DNA of 22,436 bases from Candidatus Woesearchaeota archaeon (GCA_007128245.1 SKXU01000068.1:1-22436), one strand, 5' to 3'; counted from the first letter of the stretch, positions 14,200 through 21,191 are shown. Notes: generated by a model from the sequence alone, not told the origin. Numbers and translations: made by a program.

Positions 14200-14472
14200 C
14201 TATTGCTCGACGAGTTCTTTGAGGCAGCCATCCAGTGCAAAATACAAGTTAACGCTCTCGTGCGTGCATGACAGCGTCTTATCTCCTGCTTGCACCTCTG
14301 CGGACACGATGTAGGGCTCGCGCTGTGCGAGAGTGACGGTGATACCCTCGAAGGCTTCGTTTGCGTCTGAGAAGTCTTTGGTATATGTTCCTACAAGTTT
14401 TTTTACGAGAATAAGCTCATTGACGTCAAGGTGTTCAAAACCTACAAGTTCAATGTTTCCGCCAAGTTCCAT
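14200..14472 (-). CDS. Ribosome hibernation factor (HPF/RaiA)-like small protein
   Basis: The 90-residue product has the strand-helix-strand-strand-strand-helix pattern of HPF/YfiA proteins: strand (NIELVGFEHL), helix (DVNELILVKKLVGTYTKDF), strands (FEGITVTLAQ, YIVSAEVQAG, TLSCTHES) and a closing helix (VNLYFALDGCLKELVEQ) with the Asp-Leu-Tyr/Ala-Leu-Asp style of that family. HPF relatives block the decoding centre of resting ribosomes. The assignment is from pattern, not from a motif search. ATG 14472 is chosen because it lies 25 nt from a TATA box. It sits between S19e and L15e, consistent with a ribosome link. Confidence 0.55.
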   Translation of the reverse strand: MELGGNIELVGFEHLDVNELILVKKLVGTYTKDFSDANEAFEGITVTLAQREPYIVSAEVQAGDKTLSCTHESVNLYFALDGCLKELVEQ

Positions 14473-14491
14473 GCACCAAGTCAGCGATGGA

Positions 14492-14503
14492 GGTATAAAA
14501 AAG
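14492..14503 (-). promoter_or_regulatory. TATA box of the HPF-like gene
   Basis: CTTTTTTATACC on the minus strand is centred 25 nt before ATG 14472. Confidence 0.65.
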
Positions 14504-14518
14504 TTTGCTACCAGCAAG

Positions 14519-14527
14519 TTTATAAAC
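14519..14527 (+). promoter_or_regulatory. TATA box of rpl15e
   Basis: TTTATAAAC is centred about 85 nt before ATG 14608, so this transcript should carry a 5' leader of roughly 60 nt, unlike most genes here. Confidence 0.65.
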
Positions 14528-14547
14528 GAATCAGCGTTCTGCTTGGT

Positions 14548-14580
14548 TGCGGAATGTGGGCACGTCTTGCCTGAACCGCA
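14548..14580 (+). promoter_or_regulatory. Hairpin in the rpl15e leader
   Basis: TGCGG (14548-14552) pairs with CCGCA (14576-14580). Inside, GGGCA (14558-14562) pairs with TGCCT (14568-14572, one G-U), closing the loop CGTCT. An asymmetric internal loop (AATGT opposite GAA) separates the stems. It would lie at the very 5' end of the transcript. A role in r-protein autoregulation is a guess from position. Confidence 0.5.
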
Positions 14581-14596
14581 CAACGTACAAAATAAC

Positions 14597-14601
14597 GGAG
14601 G
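14597..14601 (+). promoter_or_regulatory. Shine-Dalgarno site of rpl15e
   Basis: GGAGG is spaced 6 nt before ATG 14608. It stands out because most other promoters in the window predict leaderless mRNAs. Confidence 0.8.
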
Positions 14602-14607
14602 ACACAT

Positions 14608-15174
14608 ATGGCAATATACAAATATTTGAGAGCGTTCTGGCAATCTCCTCAGGCAGATGAGGAGCTTCGTCAACGAATGATTGAGTGGCGCAGACAACCT
14701 GTAACTGTGCGCGTAGAAAAGCCCATGCGGCTTGATCGTGCACGATCAGTAGGGTATAAGGCAAAACAAGGTTTTGTGGTTGTGCGCCAGCGCGTATTGC
14801 GCGGCGGTCGTATGCGAGAAAAGCCTGCTGGTGGACGTCGCTCAAAGAATACGCGTCGCAGACTTAATTTGCGAAAAAATTATCGTCAAGTTGCTGAGGA
14901 GCGCGCACAAGCAAAGTTTCCAAACCTGACTGTGCTTAATAGTTATGAGCTTGCTCGTGACGGAAAGCATTATTGGTTTGAGATTATCTTTGTGGATAAG
15001 ACGCAGCCTGCAATACAACAAGATCGCTCCTTGCGAAACCTTGCTGAAAAGAAAGGTCGCGTTGAGCGCGGACTTACTGCTGCTGGCAGACGATCTCGCG
15101 GTCTTACAAACAAAGGTAAAGGCACTGAGAAGCTCCGCCCTAGCTTAAACGCTCGTAGCGGTCGCGGAAACTAA
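14608..15174 (+). CDS. rpl15e: Ribosomal protein L15e (eL15)
   Basis: The 188-residue protein is a core large-subunit component. Diagnostic segments are KYLRAFWQSP at the start, RLDRARSVGYKAKQGFVVVRQRV, GGRRSKNTRRRLNLRKNYRQVAEERA and NLTVLNSYELARDGKHYWFEIIFVD. The length is close to the archaeal norm of about 190. The gene is transcribed alone, with a leader hairpin, a good Shine-Dalgarno site and a T-rich terminator downstream. Confidence 0.96.
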   Translation: MAIYKYLRAFWQSPQADEELRQRMIEWRRQPVTVRVEKPMRLDRARSVGYKAKQGFVVVRQRVLRGGRMREKPAGGRRSKNTRRRLNLRKNYRQVAEERAQAKFPNLTVLNSYELARDGKHYWFEIIFVDKTQPAIQQDRSLRNLAEKKGRVERGLTAAGRRSRGLTNKGKGTEKLRPSLNARSGRGN

Positions 15175-15177
15175 CTA

Positions 15178-15200
15178 TTTTTTCTTCTCTTTTTTTTATT
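15178..15200 (+). terminator. T-tract terminator of rpl15e
   Basis: A pyrimidine run with T6 and T9 stretches starts 4 nt after the stop codon, as expected for archaeal U-tract termination. It extends into the 3' end of the converging DUF655 gene. Confidence 0.7.
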
Positions 15201-15747
15201 CAGTAAAGAGTCGATGTTTTTCTTTTCCAGAAAGTTCTGACATAATTCTGCGAATCACAAGTTTTGCCGGGTCAGGAAGGAGTTTTACGCGTTCTTTGAC
15301 GTTTGCAAAGCTTGTGAACGGACCGTCTTTTCGTTCTTCAAGCACTTCCCACATGTGTTTTTTCCCAAGACCCGGAAGCAACTCTAGTGCGTGCATGCGG
15401 GTGGAGAGTGGTTGTGCGTTGTTAAAAAAGTCCACGAATCGTTCTTCGTGCTCTGTGACGAGTCGCTCAACGACGTGCGCGAGCTCGCCGTTTGCGGTGT
15501 TCGTGAGTTTATCAAGCGGGATGCGTCCTTCAATGTGATGGATGTGTTCTCGTTTACCCTCGCCAATGTAGACTTCATCCCCGATATTTAAGTGCACATC
15601 AGGTTTGGGAGATACTTCAAGGAGTGCAAAACGCGTTTTCCCGATAACTTGTGCTACCGCTGTTTTTCTGTGTGAAGGTCGCTTGTCTAGTGGATGTCCA
15701 TGTGGGAGAAAGTCCAGTACGATTGCATATTGTTCTCTATCGCTCAT
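15196..15747 (-). CDS. DUF655 RNA-binding-like protein
   Basis: The 183-residue protein belongs to the archaeal DUF655 family (COG1491). It begins with YAIVLDFLPHGHP, has an S1/OB-like beta region (AVAQVIGKTRFALLEVSP, then IGDEVYIGEGKREHIHHIEGRI) and ends in helix-hairpin-helix elements (LELLPGLGKKHMWEVLEERK, then FANVKERVKLLPDPAKLV). These features suggest RNA binding, and the family is generally linked to translation or ribosome biogenesis by gene order. In many archaea L21e, RpoF, DUF655 and KsgA are adjacent. Here KsgA is missing and L15e converges instead. A TATA box at 15771-15780 gives it its own leaderless start. Confidence 0.88.
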   Translation of the reverse strand: MSDREQYAIVLDFLPHGHPLDKRPSHRKTAVAQVIGKTRFALLEVSPKPDVHLNIGDEVYIGEGKREHIHHIEGRIPLDKLTNTANGELAHVVERLVTEHEERFVDFFNNAQPLSTRMHALELLPGLGKKHMWEVLEERKDGPFTSFANVKERVKLLPDPAKLVIRRIMSELSGKEKHRLFTE

Positions 15748-15770
15748 ATCATCTCTGTAGACGCGCAGCG

Positions 15771-15780
15771 TTATAAATAT
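15771..15780 (-). promoter_or_regulatory. TATA box of the DUF655 gene
   Basis: ATATTTATAA on the minus strand is centred 28 nt before ATG 15747, in the short gap after rpoF. Confidence 0.65.
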
Positions 15781-15782
15781 TT

Positions 15783-16121
15783 CTACGCTGCGAGCGCATC
15801 CATAATTTTTTGTTGATACTCCTTGGTTACGGTGAGTGTGTATCCAGAAAGCACCACTCCAAGTTCTTTGAGGGTGCGCGGAGAAAGATCAATGATTTTG
15901 TGAATGTGATGGAGTTTGAGTCGTGGTACTTCTAGTGCTTGTATTGCCTCAATGCGTGCTTGCTTGGTTTGTGCATCTGCTAAAGAGAGGTGGTTTAAGT
16001 GGTCCACTGTTTTTCCTGCCCGAAAAGAGAGTTCCTCATCACGCTCTTGTATGCGCTCAAGCATGTCTTTGACGTCGGTTGCAGTAATGGTTTCTTCAGC
16101 AACAATTTGTAGTGATGACAT
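15783..16121 (-). CDS. rpoF: RNA polymerase subunit F (Rpo4, RPB4-like)
   Basis: The 112-residue product matches archaeal Rpo4, which pairs with Rpo7 to form the RNA polymerase stalk. The N-terminal TITATDVKDMLERIQERDEEL and the C-terminal HRDC-like part (EAIQALEVPRLKLHHIHKIIDLSPRTLKELGVVL) are characteristic. The start codon overlaps the rpl21e stop by one base (TAATG). The conserved order rpl21e-rpoF-DUF655 supports the identification. Confidence 0.92.
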   Translation of the reverse strand: MSSLQIVAEETITATDVKDMLERIQERDEELSFRAGKTVDHLNHLSLADAQTKQARIEAIQALEVPRLKLHHIHKIIDLSPRTLKELGVVLSGYTLTVTKEYQQKIMDALAA

Positions 16122-16411
16122 TATGCTCTCCTCAGGTGTACTGGGTGGACAATCAGTTCTTTGCGCGCGTTTCCATCCACGATGTTCACGACTGCGCAGG
16201 TGCCTTTCATCTCTTGTACAATCCCTGCTTTTCCGTGAAAGCGTGGGTGATACATGCCTGATTGTACTGCAGGTTCTGCTGCGAGAAGGACGCGGTCTCC
16301 TGATTGAAACTCTTCGAGGTATCGTCTGATACTGAGTTTTCCTTTTTGTCGTGGTTTTTTTGACAGTTTTGAGCGCGTCTTCCGTCTAAATCCACCTATT
16401 CGTGTAACCAT
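16121..16411 (-). CDS. rpl21e: Ribosomal protein L21e (eL21)
   Basis: The 96-residue protein shows the conserved GGFRRKTRSKLSKKPRQKGKLS start, the YLEEFQSGDRVLL strand and YHPRFHGKAGIVQEMKG of eL21, an SH3-like barrel protein of the large subunit. The length is typical. It leads the L21e-RpoF operon and has a TATA box at leaderless spacing. Confidence 0.95.
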   Translation of the reverse strand: MVTRIGGFRRKTRSKLSKKPRQKGKLSIRRYLEEFQSGDRVLLAAEPAVQSGMYHPRFHGKAGIVQEMKGTCAVVNIVDGNARKELIVHPVHLRRA

Positions 16412-16431
16412 ACACTCGCTAATCCAGAGCT

Positions 16432-16442
16432 GTTTTTAAAAG
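16432..16442 (-). promoter_or_regulatory. TATA box of the L21e operon
   Basis: CTTTTAAAAAC on the minus strand is centred 27 nt before ATG 16411. Confidence 0.65.
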
Positions 16443-16467
16443 TTTCTTTTGCTTGCAAAGAATAAAG

Positions 16468-16475
16468 TTTAAATA
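16468..16475 (+). promoter_or_regulatory. TATA box of the 16501 membrane-protein gene
   Basis: TTTAAATA is centred about 29 nt before GTG 16501. It is separate from the L21e box, so this divergent pair does not share one element. Confidence 0.6.
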
Positions 16476-16500
16476 TCGCTTGCACGGAAGGGGTAGTGAG

Positions 16501-16725
16501 GTGAGGAAAATTTCACGACATATTCAATCACATATCTTAGAAAAAACGATTAGTGCCCTCATGGTCATTTTTGGGGTTGCTGCGTTGTACATCTTCTTTA
16601 CAACCATTGGAACGCCTGATTTGGGTCAAGACGTGGCAGTAATTCAGATTCTTCTTATCGTAGTCCTTGCGATTCTTGCACAAACTATCGTGCTTATTCG
16701 CATTTATGAAAAAGTGGATAAATAA
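16501..16725 (+). CDS. Small two-helix membrane protein
   Basis: The frame is open from 16453, but GTG 16501 is favoured because it follows the TATA box at leaderless spacing, giving 74 residues. A basic start (MRKISRHIQSHILEK) precedes two hydrophobic helices (about 17-37 and 46-66), and the end is charged (IYEKVDK). I do not recognise a family. The gene stands alone between L21e (divergent) and L11 (convergent) with a T-run terminator. Confidence 0.6.
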   Translation: MRKISRHIQSHILEKTISALMVIFGVAALYIFFTTIGTPDLGQDVAVIQILLIVVLAILAQTIVLIRIYEKVDK

Positions 16726-16738
16726 TTCTTTTTTTTTA
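16726..16738 (+). terminator. T-run terminator of the small membrane-protein gene
   Basis: TTC followed by nine T bases lies directly after the TAA stop and runs into the stop codon of the converging rpl11. Confidence 0.65.
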
Positions 16739-17467
16739 CAAGCTTTTTGCTATTGCTTGTTCGGCCGCTGAGGGTTGATCGGGCATGACTTCTTCGATGA
16801 TCATAGGCGGAATGCCTGCTTCGGTAAGTTTTGCCTTGATTTCTGATTGTTCTGCGTCTCCCATGGATGATACGATTCCTCGTGCTTGTTCAAGGAGTTC
16901 ATCTCGGCGCTCTTCTGCTTCTTGTTGTAGACGCTCTTTTTCTTCTTCCATCGCTTGTTGCTCTTCGGCAGAAATCTCTGTTTTTCGTTGAGAAATCTTT
17001 TTTTGGTATGCGCCGCTAGCAACTTTTTTGAGTGCTTCTTGTGCTGGCATGCCTTCTACGAGTACTCCCATGCTTTGACAAGTACCAATAATTTCTCGTA
17101 CTTTCATGGTAAGGTCTTTTCCGAGAAGGCTGTCTTCTTTCATGATAGCGATTTTTATGATTGATTCAATTGGGAGATCTGCTACTTTGTCAAGAAGAGG
17201 GTTTGCAGCTCCTTTTTGTAATCCAGCTTCTTTTTTGATGAGTGCTGAAGCAGGCGGCGTTCCGATTGAGATAGTGTATGCTTTGGTTTCGGTGTCGATG
17301 CTTACCGTAACAGGAACTTGCATTCCTTTGAATTCCTGCGTCTTCTTGTTAATATCAGCGACGACTTGTCCAATATTTACTCCCATAGGACCCAGTGCTG
17401 GGCCGAGTGGTGGTGCAGCGGTTGCTTTTCCACCTTCAATGAGTACTTCAACACTTTCTGTTGCCAT
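16736..17467 (-). CDS. rpl11: Ribosomal protein L11 (uL11) with C-terminal extension
   Basis: The 243-residue protein contains a normal uL11: the N-terminal GGKATAAPPLGPALGPMGVNI (12-32) and the rRNA-binding C-terminal domain ending in IIGTCQSMGVLVEG (126-139). uL11 forms the base of the factor-binding stalk. Archaeal L11 is usually about 160 residues. Here 85-90 extra residues follow, with a charged coiled-coil (about 165-197) and a short C-terminal unit (AKLTEAGIPPMIIEEVMPD). No frame break is present, and the extension is in the same frame and codon style. The start is 27 nt from a TATA box. L1, L10 and L12, often next to L11, are not in the window. Confidence 0.94.
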   Translation of the reverse strand: MATESVEVLIEGGKATAAPPLGPALGPMGVNIGQVVADINKKTQEFKGMQVPVTVSIDTETKAYTISIGTPPASALIKKEAGLQKGAANPLLDKVADLPIESIIKIAIMKEDSLLGKDLTMKVREIIGTCQSMGVLVEGMPAQEALKKVASGAYQKKISQRKTEISAEEQQAMEEEKERLQQEAEERRDELLEQARGIVSSMGDAEQSEIKAKLTEAGIPPMIIEEVMPDQPSAAEQAIAKSL

Positions 17468-17488
17468 ACACTTGGCGAATCAGAAAGT

Positions 17489-17498
17489 GTTTTTAAAG
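17489..17498 (-). promoter_or_regulatory. TATA box of rpl11
   Basis: CTTTAAAAAC on the minus strand is centred 27 nt before ATG 17467, in the short gap after asnS. Confidence 0.65.
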
Positions 17499-17503
17499 CT
17501 TTG

Positions 17504-18784
17504 CTAAGGAGAATAGCGCAGAGGAGTTCGTGGGAAGGGTATCGCGTCTTTTACTGAATCAAGCCCGCACACCCACGCAATAATGCGCTCCATGCCCAGG
17601 CCGAATCCTCCGTGTGGCACGCTTCCGTACCTGCGCGTATCAAGGTACATGGAGTACTCTTCAGGATCCTCGCCGTCTCGTTTGAGTCGGTCAATGATTT
17701 TTTCAATGTCTTCTTCTCGTTGCGAGCCCCCAATGATTTCTCCTACTCCTTTCACGAGCACGTCACAGCCTTGCACCGCTTCGGGTCGTCCAGGGACGAG
17801 TTTCATATAGAATGCTTTGACTGCTGTGGGGTAGTTTGTGACCACTACGGGAACGTCAAATTGTTGACAGATAAGTTCTTCTTCCGCTGTTCTGAGGTCT
17901 TTTCCCCAGGGAACGTCCATGCCGTGCTCTTTGAGCAGGTCGATTGCTTGGTCATACGTGAGTGTGACGAAAGGATTGTCTCGTGCTGCGACAAGCTCGC
18001 GCGTATCTCTCTGAAGTATCGTCAGTTGTTCTTGGCAGTTTTTGAGCACGCGCGCAACGATGTGCTTTACTACTCCTTGTGCGTGTTCTTGAATGTCTGC
18101 AAATTCGCTCCATGCCATTTCCATCTCTGCCATCCAGAATTCTGTGAGGTGACGAGACGTTTTTGAGTTTTCTGCGCGAAAAGTCGGCGCGATGGTAAAG
18201 ATGTTTTCTAGGGAGAAGATTCCTGCTTCTGCGTACAGCTGCCAGGTCTGTGACAGATATACTTCGCTATCAAAGTACTTTACAGAAAACAAATCTGAGC
18301 CTCCTTCTGCTTGTGTTGCTTGGAATATGGGGCTGTGATACTCGTAAAAGCCGTGTTGCATAAAGTATTCTCGAAAACCTACAAAGCATTCGTGGCGCAC
18401 CTTGAGTATAGCGTTCATATATCTGCTTCGTAGCCAGAGGTGTCTGTTGTTTGCGAGGTGTTCAATGCTTTGGTCTTTGGTAATAGGAAAGTCGTTTGCT
18501 TCTCCTACAATGATAAGTTCTTCTACTTGGAGTTCAACTCCTGTGGGTGCGCGCGGGTCCGCTCGCAAATCTCCTGTGAGGGTTACCGCAGCTTCTACTT
18601 TGATTGTTTGCGCAAGTTCCCATACTTCTTCAGGTACCGCATCTTTTTTTATGACGCATTGGAGGATATTGTCTGTGTCTCGCACCACAAGAAAACGCAT
18701 GGTGTTTGATCCTCGCTCTCGATACACCCATCCGTGCACGGTGATGCGTCCTGTTTGTTGCGTTATTGCTTGTTGGATGTGCAT
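17504..18784 (-). CDS. asnS: Asparaginyl-tRNA synthetase
   Basis: The 426-residue class IIb enzyme charges tRNA-Asn. An OB-fold anticodon-binding domain (residues 1-100, with VHGWVYRERG) is followed by SIEHLANNRHLWLRSRYMN, motif 2 in IAPTFRAENSKTSRHLTEFW, and motif 3 in GGFGLGMERIIAWVCGL, ending in IPFPRTPLRYSP. The choice of AsnRS over AspRS rests on the SIEHLANNRHLWLRSR pattern and the motif 3 context, since AspRS usually has GGFALGLER. Archaeal AsnRS is about 430 residues. A TATA box overlapping the dsbB-like stop codon suggests its own promoter. Confidence 0.9.
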   Translation of the reverse strand: MHIQQAITQQTGRITVHGWVYRERGSNTMRFLVVRDTDNILQCVIKKDAVPEEVWELAQTIKVEAAVTLTGDLRADPRAPTGVELQVEELIIVGEANDFPITKDQSIEHLANNRHLWLRSRYMNAILKVRHECFVGFREYFMQHGFYEYHSPIFQATQAEGGSDLFSVKYFDSEVYLSQTWQLYAEAGIFSLENIFTIAPTFRAENSKTSRHLTEFWMAEMEMAWSEFADIQEHAQGVVKHIVARVLKNCQEQLTILQRDTRELVAARDNPFVTLTYDQAIDLLKEHGMDVPWGKDLRTAEEELICQQFDVPVVVTNYPTAVKAFYMKLVPGRPEAVQGCDVLVKGVGEIIGGSQREEDIEKIIDRLKRDGEDPEEYSMYLDTRRYGSVPHGGFGLGMERIIAWVCGLDSVKDAIPFPRTPLRYSP

Positions 18785-18804
18785 GATGCGTTGGCGTTGA
18801 GGCG

Positions 18805-18812
18805 TTATTTAA
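18805..18812 (-). promoter_or_regulatory. TATA box of asnS
   Basis: TTAAATAA on the minus strand is centred about 24 nt before the asnS ATG and contains the stop codon of the upstream dsbB-like gene. Confidence 0.6.
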
Positions 18813-19365
18813 CCTTTTCGGCGGGCGCGTACACGCTCAGAAGTACGATTGCTCCGATGAATCCCGTGAATGCCATGAGGGGAATGCTGTAAAAGCCCCA
18901 GTATCCAAGGTACATGGTTGAGCAGCTCGCGTCTTGCAGGCAGGGCACTGTTCCTTGTAGGAGCGGGATGCGCTGCATAGCGTAGTGATACAGCGCTATG
19001 GCAGCACCGATGCTTGCGAGTGTGAGTGCGTATGCTTTTACGGGAAGCTGTTTTTTTCTCCAGTCATATATCAAGGATACTAAGAGAATGATTGCGAGTG
19101 GATACATAAAGATGCGTTGCCACCAGCAAAGCAGGCACGGGTTGTATCCAGCGATGTTTGAGAGGAACATGCTTGCGAGCGATGAGAACGCTGTGATAAT
19201 GAACGCAAGCAGTTTTGCGTGTGGAGCGACTCTTTTTTTGAGTGCAGGCCAGAACGCTGGTTTCGTGACTGCCGCCAATACCGATACGATCACTCCCACC
19301 CACGCCACAAGGTTAAGGTAGGCTACAATGTGAAAGATGGTTGGGGTAATCAGTTGGATATCCAT
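18805..19365 (-). CDS. DsbB/BdbC-type disulfide oxidoreductase
   Basis: The 186-residue membrane protein resembles DsbB, or more closely BdbC, which reoxidises a DsbA-like thiol oxidase using quinone. The active pair is Cys77-x2-Cys80 in GYNPCLLCWWQRIFMYPL (73-90), and the second pair is Cys142 and Cys148 in the next extracellular loop. Five hydrophobic segments can be counted (about 13-33, 51-71, 84-100, 111-130, 156-178), one more than the four-helix DsbB core. It starts as TAATG with spt5, so it is probably part of the secE-spt5 transcript. No DsbA partner is visible in the window. It implies oxidative folding of exported proteins. Confidence 0.85.
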   Translation of the reverse strand: MDIQLITPTIFHIVAYLNLVAWVGVIVSVLAAVTKPAFWPALKKRVAPHAKLLAFIITAFSSLASMFLSNIAGYNPCLLCWWQRIFMYPLAIILLVSLIYDWRKKQLPVKAYALTLASIGAAIALYHYAMQRIPLLQGTVPCLQDASCSTMYLGYWGFYSIPLMAFTGFIGAIVLLSVYAPAEKVK

Positions 19366-19853
19366 TAGGCCATTTCGTCGAATTCTTCGTCATCCCGCCG
19401 GATGACTCGTACCGCATCCATTTTGAGGGTGATAGGAATACTTACGACTGCTTCTAGGAGTTCCACAATAACTTCTTCTTTTGTGGTGTCGACACGTACG
19501 ATTTTTGCTTTTTCTCTTTTGAATGGTCCTGAGATAATTTCTGCAATGTCGTTTTTGCGGATGTTGACTTCTTTTTTGACTTGTTCAAGCATGTGTTCGA
19601 TTTCTTTGTATTCTACGTGGTTTGGAAGAATTCCTTTTGCATATGGCACTCCGTACGCTGCTTGCTCTGCGTCTGATCTGGAGGCTGCTTCTACAAAGAC
19701 GTATCCTCGCATGCCGTGTGGGCGGATAACTGCGTAAATTCCTAGTCCTTTCTTCTCTGCGTTTGAAGCGACGAAGGTCACTACTTGGTCTTCTCGATTT
19801 GCTGTCGTTCGTAATGCGAAAATGCTGCTTGTCGGTGTGTCTGTTTCAGTCAT
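19365..19853 (-). CDS. spt5: Transcription elongation factor Spt5 (NusG family)
   Basis: The 162-residue protein has an N-terminal NGN domain (residues 10-90, with FALRTTANREDQVV and the HGMRGYVFVEA strand) and a C-terminal KOW domain (about 98-152, with ISGPFKREKAKIVRVD). Spt5 binds the RNA polymerase clamp with Spt4 and increases processivity. It lies directly after secE with an ATGA overlap, the common archaeal secE-spt5 pair. In most archaea L11 follows, but here dsbB-like and asnS genes lie between them. The acidic end (DDEEFDEMA) is a small oddity. Confidence 0.94.
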   Translation of the reverse strand: MTETDTPTSSIFALRTTANREDQVVTFVASNAEKKGLGIYAVIRPHGMRGYVFVEAASRSDAEQAAYGVPYAKGILPNHVEYKEIEHMLEQVKKEVNIRKNDIAEIISGPFKREKAKIVRVDTTKEEVIVELLEAVVSIPITLKMDAVRVIRRDDEEFDEMA

Positions 19854-20020
19854 ATTGGTACCAGGAATTGGAAGGCAATTGTTATGATAAATCCGAGCAT
19901 GCCAATCACCACAAGTCCTAGTCCCGTTATTTTTACGAGATCCACAAACTCTTTTTGGTTTGGTTTTCGGGTGATTTTTAGTACTCGCTTACAATTAGCA
20001 TAGAATTGCTTTTCTCTCAT
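19850..20020 (-). CDS. secE: Protein translocase subunit SecE (Sec61 gamma)
   Basis: The 56-residue product has an amphipathic N-terminal helix (MREKQFYANCKRVLKITRKP), the conserved linker NQKEFVDLVKIT and a single transmembrane helix (about 33-53). This is the layout of archaeal SecE, which clamps the SecY channel. The stop overlaps the spt5 start as ATGA. A TATA box 28 nt upstream of the ATG overlaps the end of the gap after ftsZ. Confidence 0.93.
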   Translation of the reverse strand: MREKQFYANCKRVLKITRKPNQKEFVDLVKITGLGLVVIGMLGFIITIAFQFLVPI

Positions 20021-20042
20021 GAGTCTATTGGAGTGCTGAGTT

Positions 20043-20053
20043 GTTTATAAAAG
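20043..20053 (-). promoter_or_regulatory. TATA box of the secE-spt5 operon
   Basis: CTTTTATAAAC on the minus strand is centred 28 nt before the secE ATG, immediately after the ftsZ stop. Confidence 0.7.
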
Positions 20054-20054
20054 T

Positions 20055-21161
20055 TTAGTCCACAAACTCTATGCCGAGCTCTGATTTGACTTCTGCTTGT
20101 TTTTCTGATCGCTCTTGCTTTACACGTGTTGAGCCGGTGATTTGTGGGCTGGAAACGCCTGTCACAATAATCATGACTCTGACTGTTCCTTCCAGGTCGT
20201 CTCGTATCTGTGCTCCCCAGATTACGCGCGCGTCTTCATCGAGTTCTTCAGAAATCTCTTCTACGATGCTTCGTGCTTCTTCGAGCGTGAGGTCAGGACC
20301 GCCTATGACATTAATGAGGGCTCCGTTTGCTCCTTTGATATTGGCGTCAAGCAAGGGATTGTTTACTGCTTTGGTGACTGCTTGTTTTGCGCGGTCGGAC
20401 GTGTCGCTCTCCCCTACTCCGATCAGCGCCACTCCTCCTTTACCCATCACTGTTTTGATATCTGCGAAATCAAGGTTTACAAGCCCTGCTTTTGTGACGA
20501 GCTCTGCGATTCCTTTTACTGAGTTGGTAAGTATTTCGTCTGCGACCTTAAATGCGGTGTGGATAGGAAGATCAGGTGCTATTTCGAGCAGTTTGTCGTT
20601 GGGTATCACAATGAGCGTATCTACATTTTCTTGTAGTCGCTCAAGTCCGTATTGCACGTTATCTTTTCTTCGTGCTCCTTCCATGTGAAAGGGTATGGTG
20701 ACGATGCCTATGACGAGTGCTCCTTGTTTTTTGGCTATTTCTGCAACGATAGGCGCTGATCCTGTTCCTGTTCCTCCTCCGAGTCCGCAGGTGATGAAAA
20801 CCAAGTCTGCTCCTTGGAGTGATTGTCTAATATCTTGTTCTTGTTCTCGCGCAGATTCTTCTCCGATCTTGGGAATGCTTCCTGCTCCGAGTCCTTTCGT
20901 GAGTGATCGTCCGATGAGTATTTTTGTGTCTGCCGTGCAGTATAGGAGGTCTTGTGCGTCCGTGTTTATCGCGACGGTTTGGGCTCCTTCAACCCCTATT
21001 TCTCCTATGCGGTTGACAGTGTTGTTTCCTGCTCCCCCGCATCCGACAACGCGTATTGCGGCTTTTTGTTGGGCAAGCAGCGCTTCTAGTTCTTCATCTA
21101 TGTGTGAGTAGGTGCGTTGGGGGCTTTGTCTCTGTTGTGCTTGTGTAATAAACTCGTCCAT
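20055..21161 (-). CDS. ftsZ: Cell-division protein FtsZ
   Basis: The 368-residue tubulin-like GTPase builds the division ring. The nucleotide site is visible as VVGCGGAGNNTVN (38-50), the tubulin signature GGGTGTGS (128-135) and NTDAQDL (66-72). The T7 synergy loop NLDFADIKTVM (229-239) carries the catalytic aspartates. The N-terminal 33 residues are a Gln-rich, helical tail typical of archaeal FtsZ1 proteins, and the C-terminal tail ends in ELGIEFVD. The start follows a TATA-like element at 21192-21199, 34 nt away, so a leader of a few bases is expected. Confidence 0.95.
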   Translation of the reverse strand: MDEFITQAQQRQSPQRTYSHIDEELEALLAQQKAAIRVVGCGGAGNNTVNRIGEIGVEGAQTVAINTDAQDLLYCTADTKILIGRSLTKGLGAGSIPKIGEESAREQEQDIRQSLQGADLVFITCGLGGGTGTGSAPIVAEIAKKQGALVIGIVTIPFHMEGARRKDNVQYGLERLQENVDTLIVIPNDKLLEIAPDLPIHTAFKVADEILTNSVKGIAELVTKAGLVNLDFADIKTVMGKGGVALIGVGESDTSDRAKQAVTKAVNNPLLDANIKGANGALINVIGGPDLTLEEARSIVEEISEELDEDARVIWGAQIRDDLEGTVRVMIIVTGVSSPQITGSTRVKQERSEKQAEVKSELGIEFVD

Positions 21162-21191
21162 GTGTGCTCACTTTGTGCTGCGTAAACTGCC

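Noticed and set aside
14548..14580. Kink-turn in the L15e leader
   Set aside because: The internal loop (AATGT opposite GAA) allows one G-A pair but not the tandem G-A/A-G pairs that define a kink-turn.
14473..14697. Longer version of the HPF-like gene whose added part reads like a zinc motif (FCTLCGSGKTCPHS)
   Set aside because: The stretch is the complement of the L15e leader hairpin and lies upstream of a well-placed TATA box and start at 14472. The cysteines come from the stem sequence, so it is probably coincidence.
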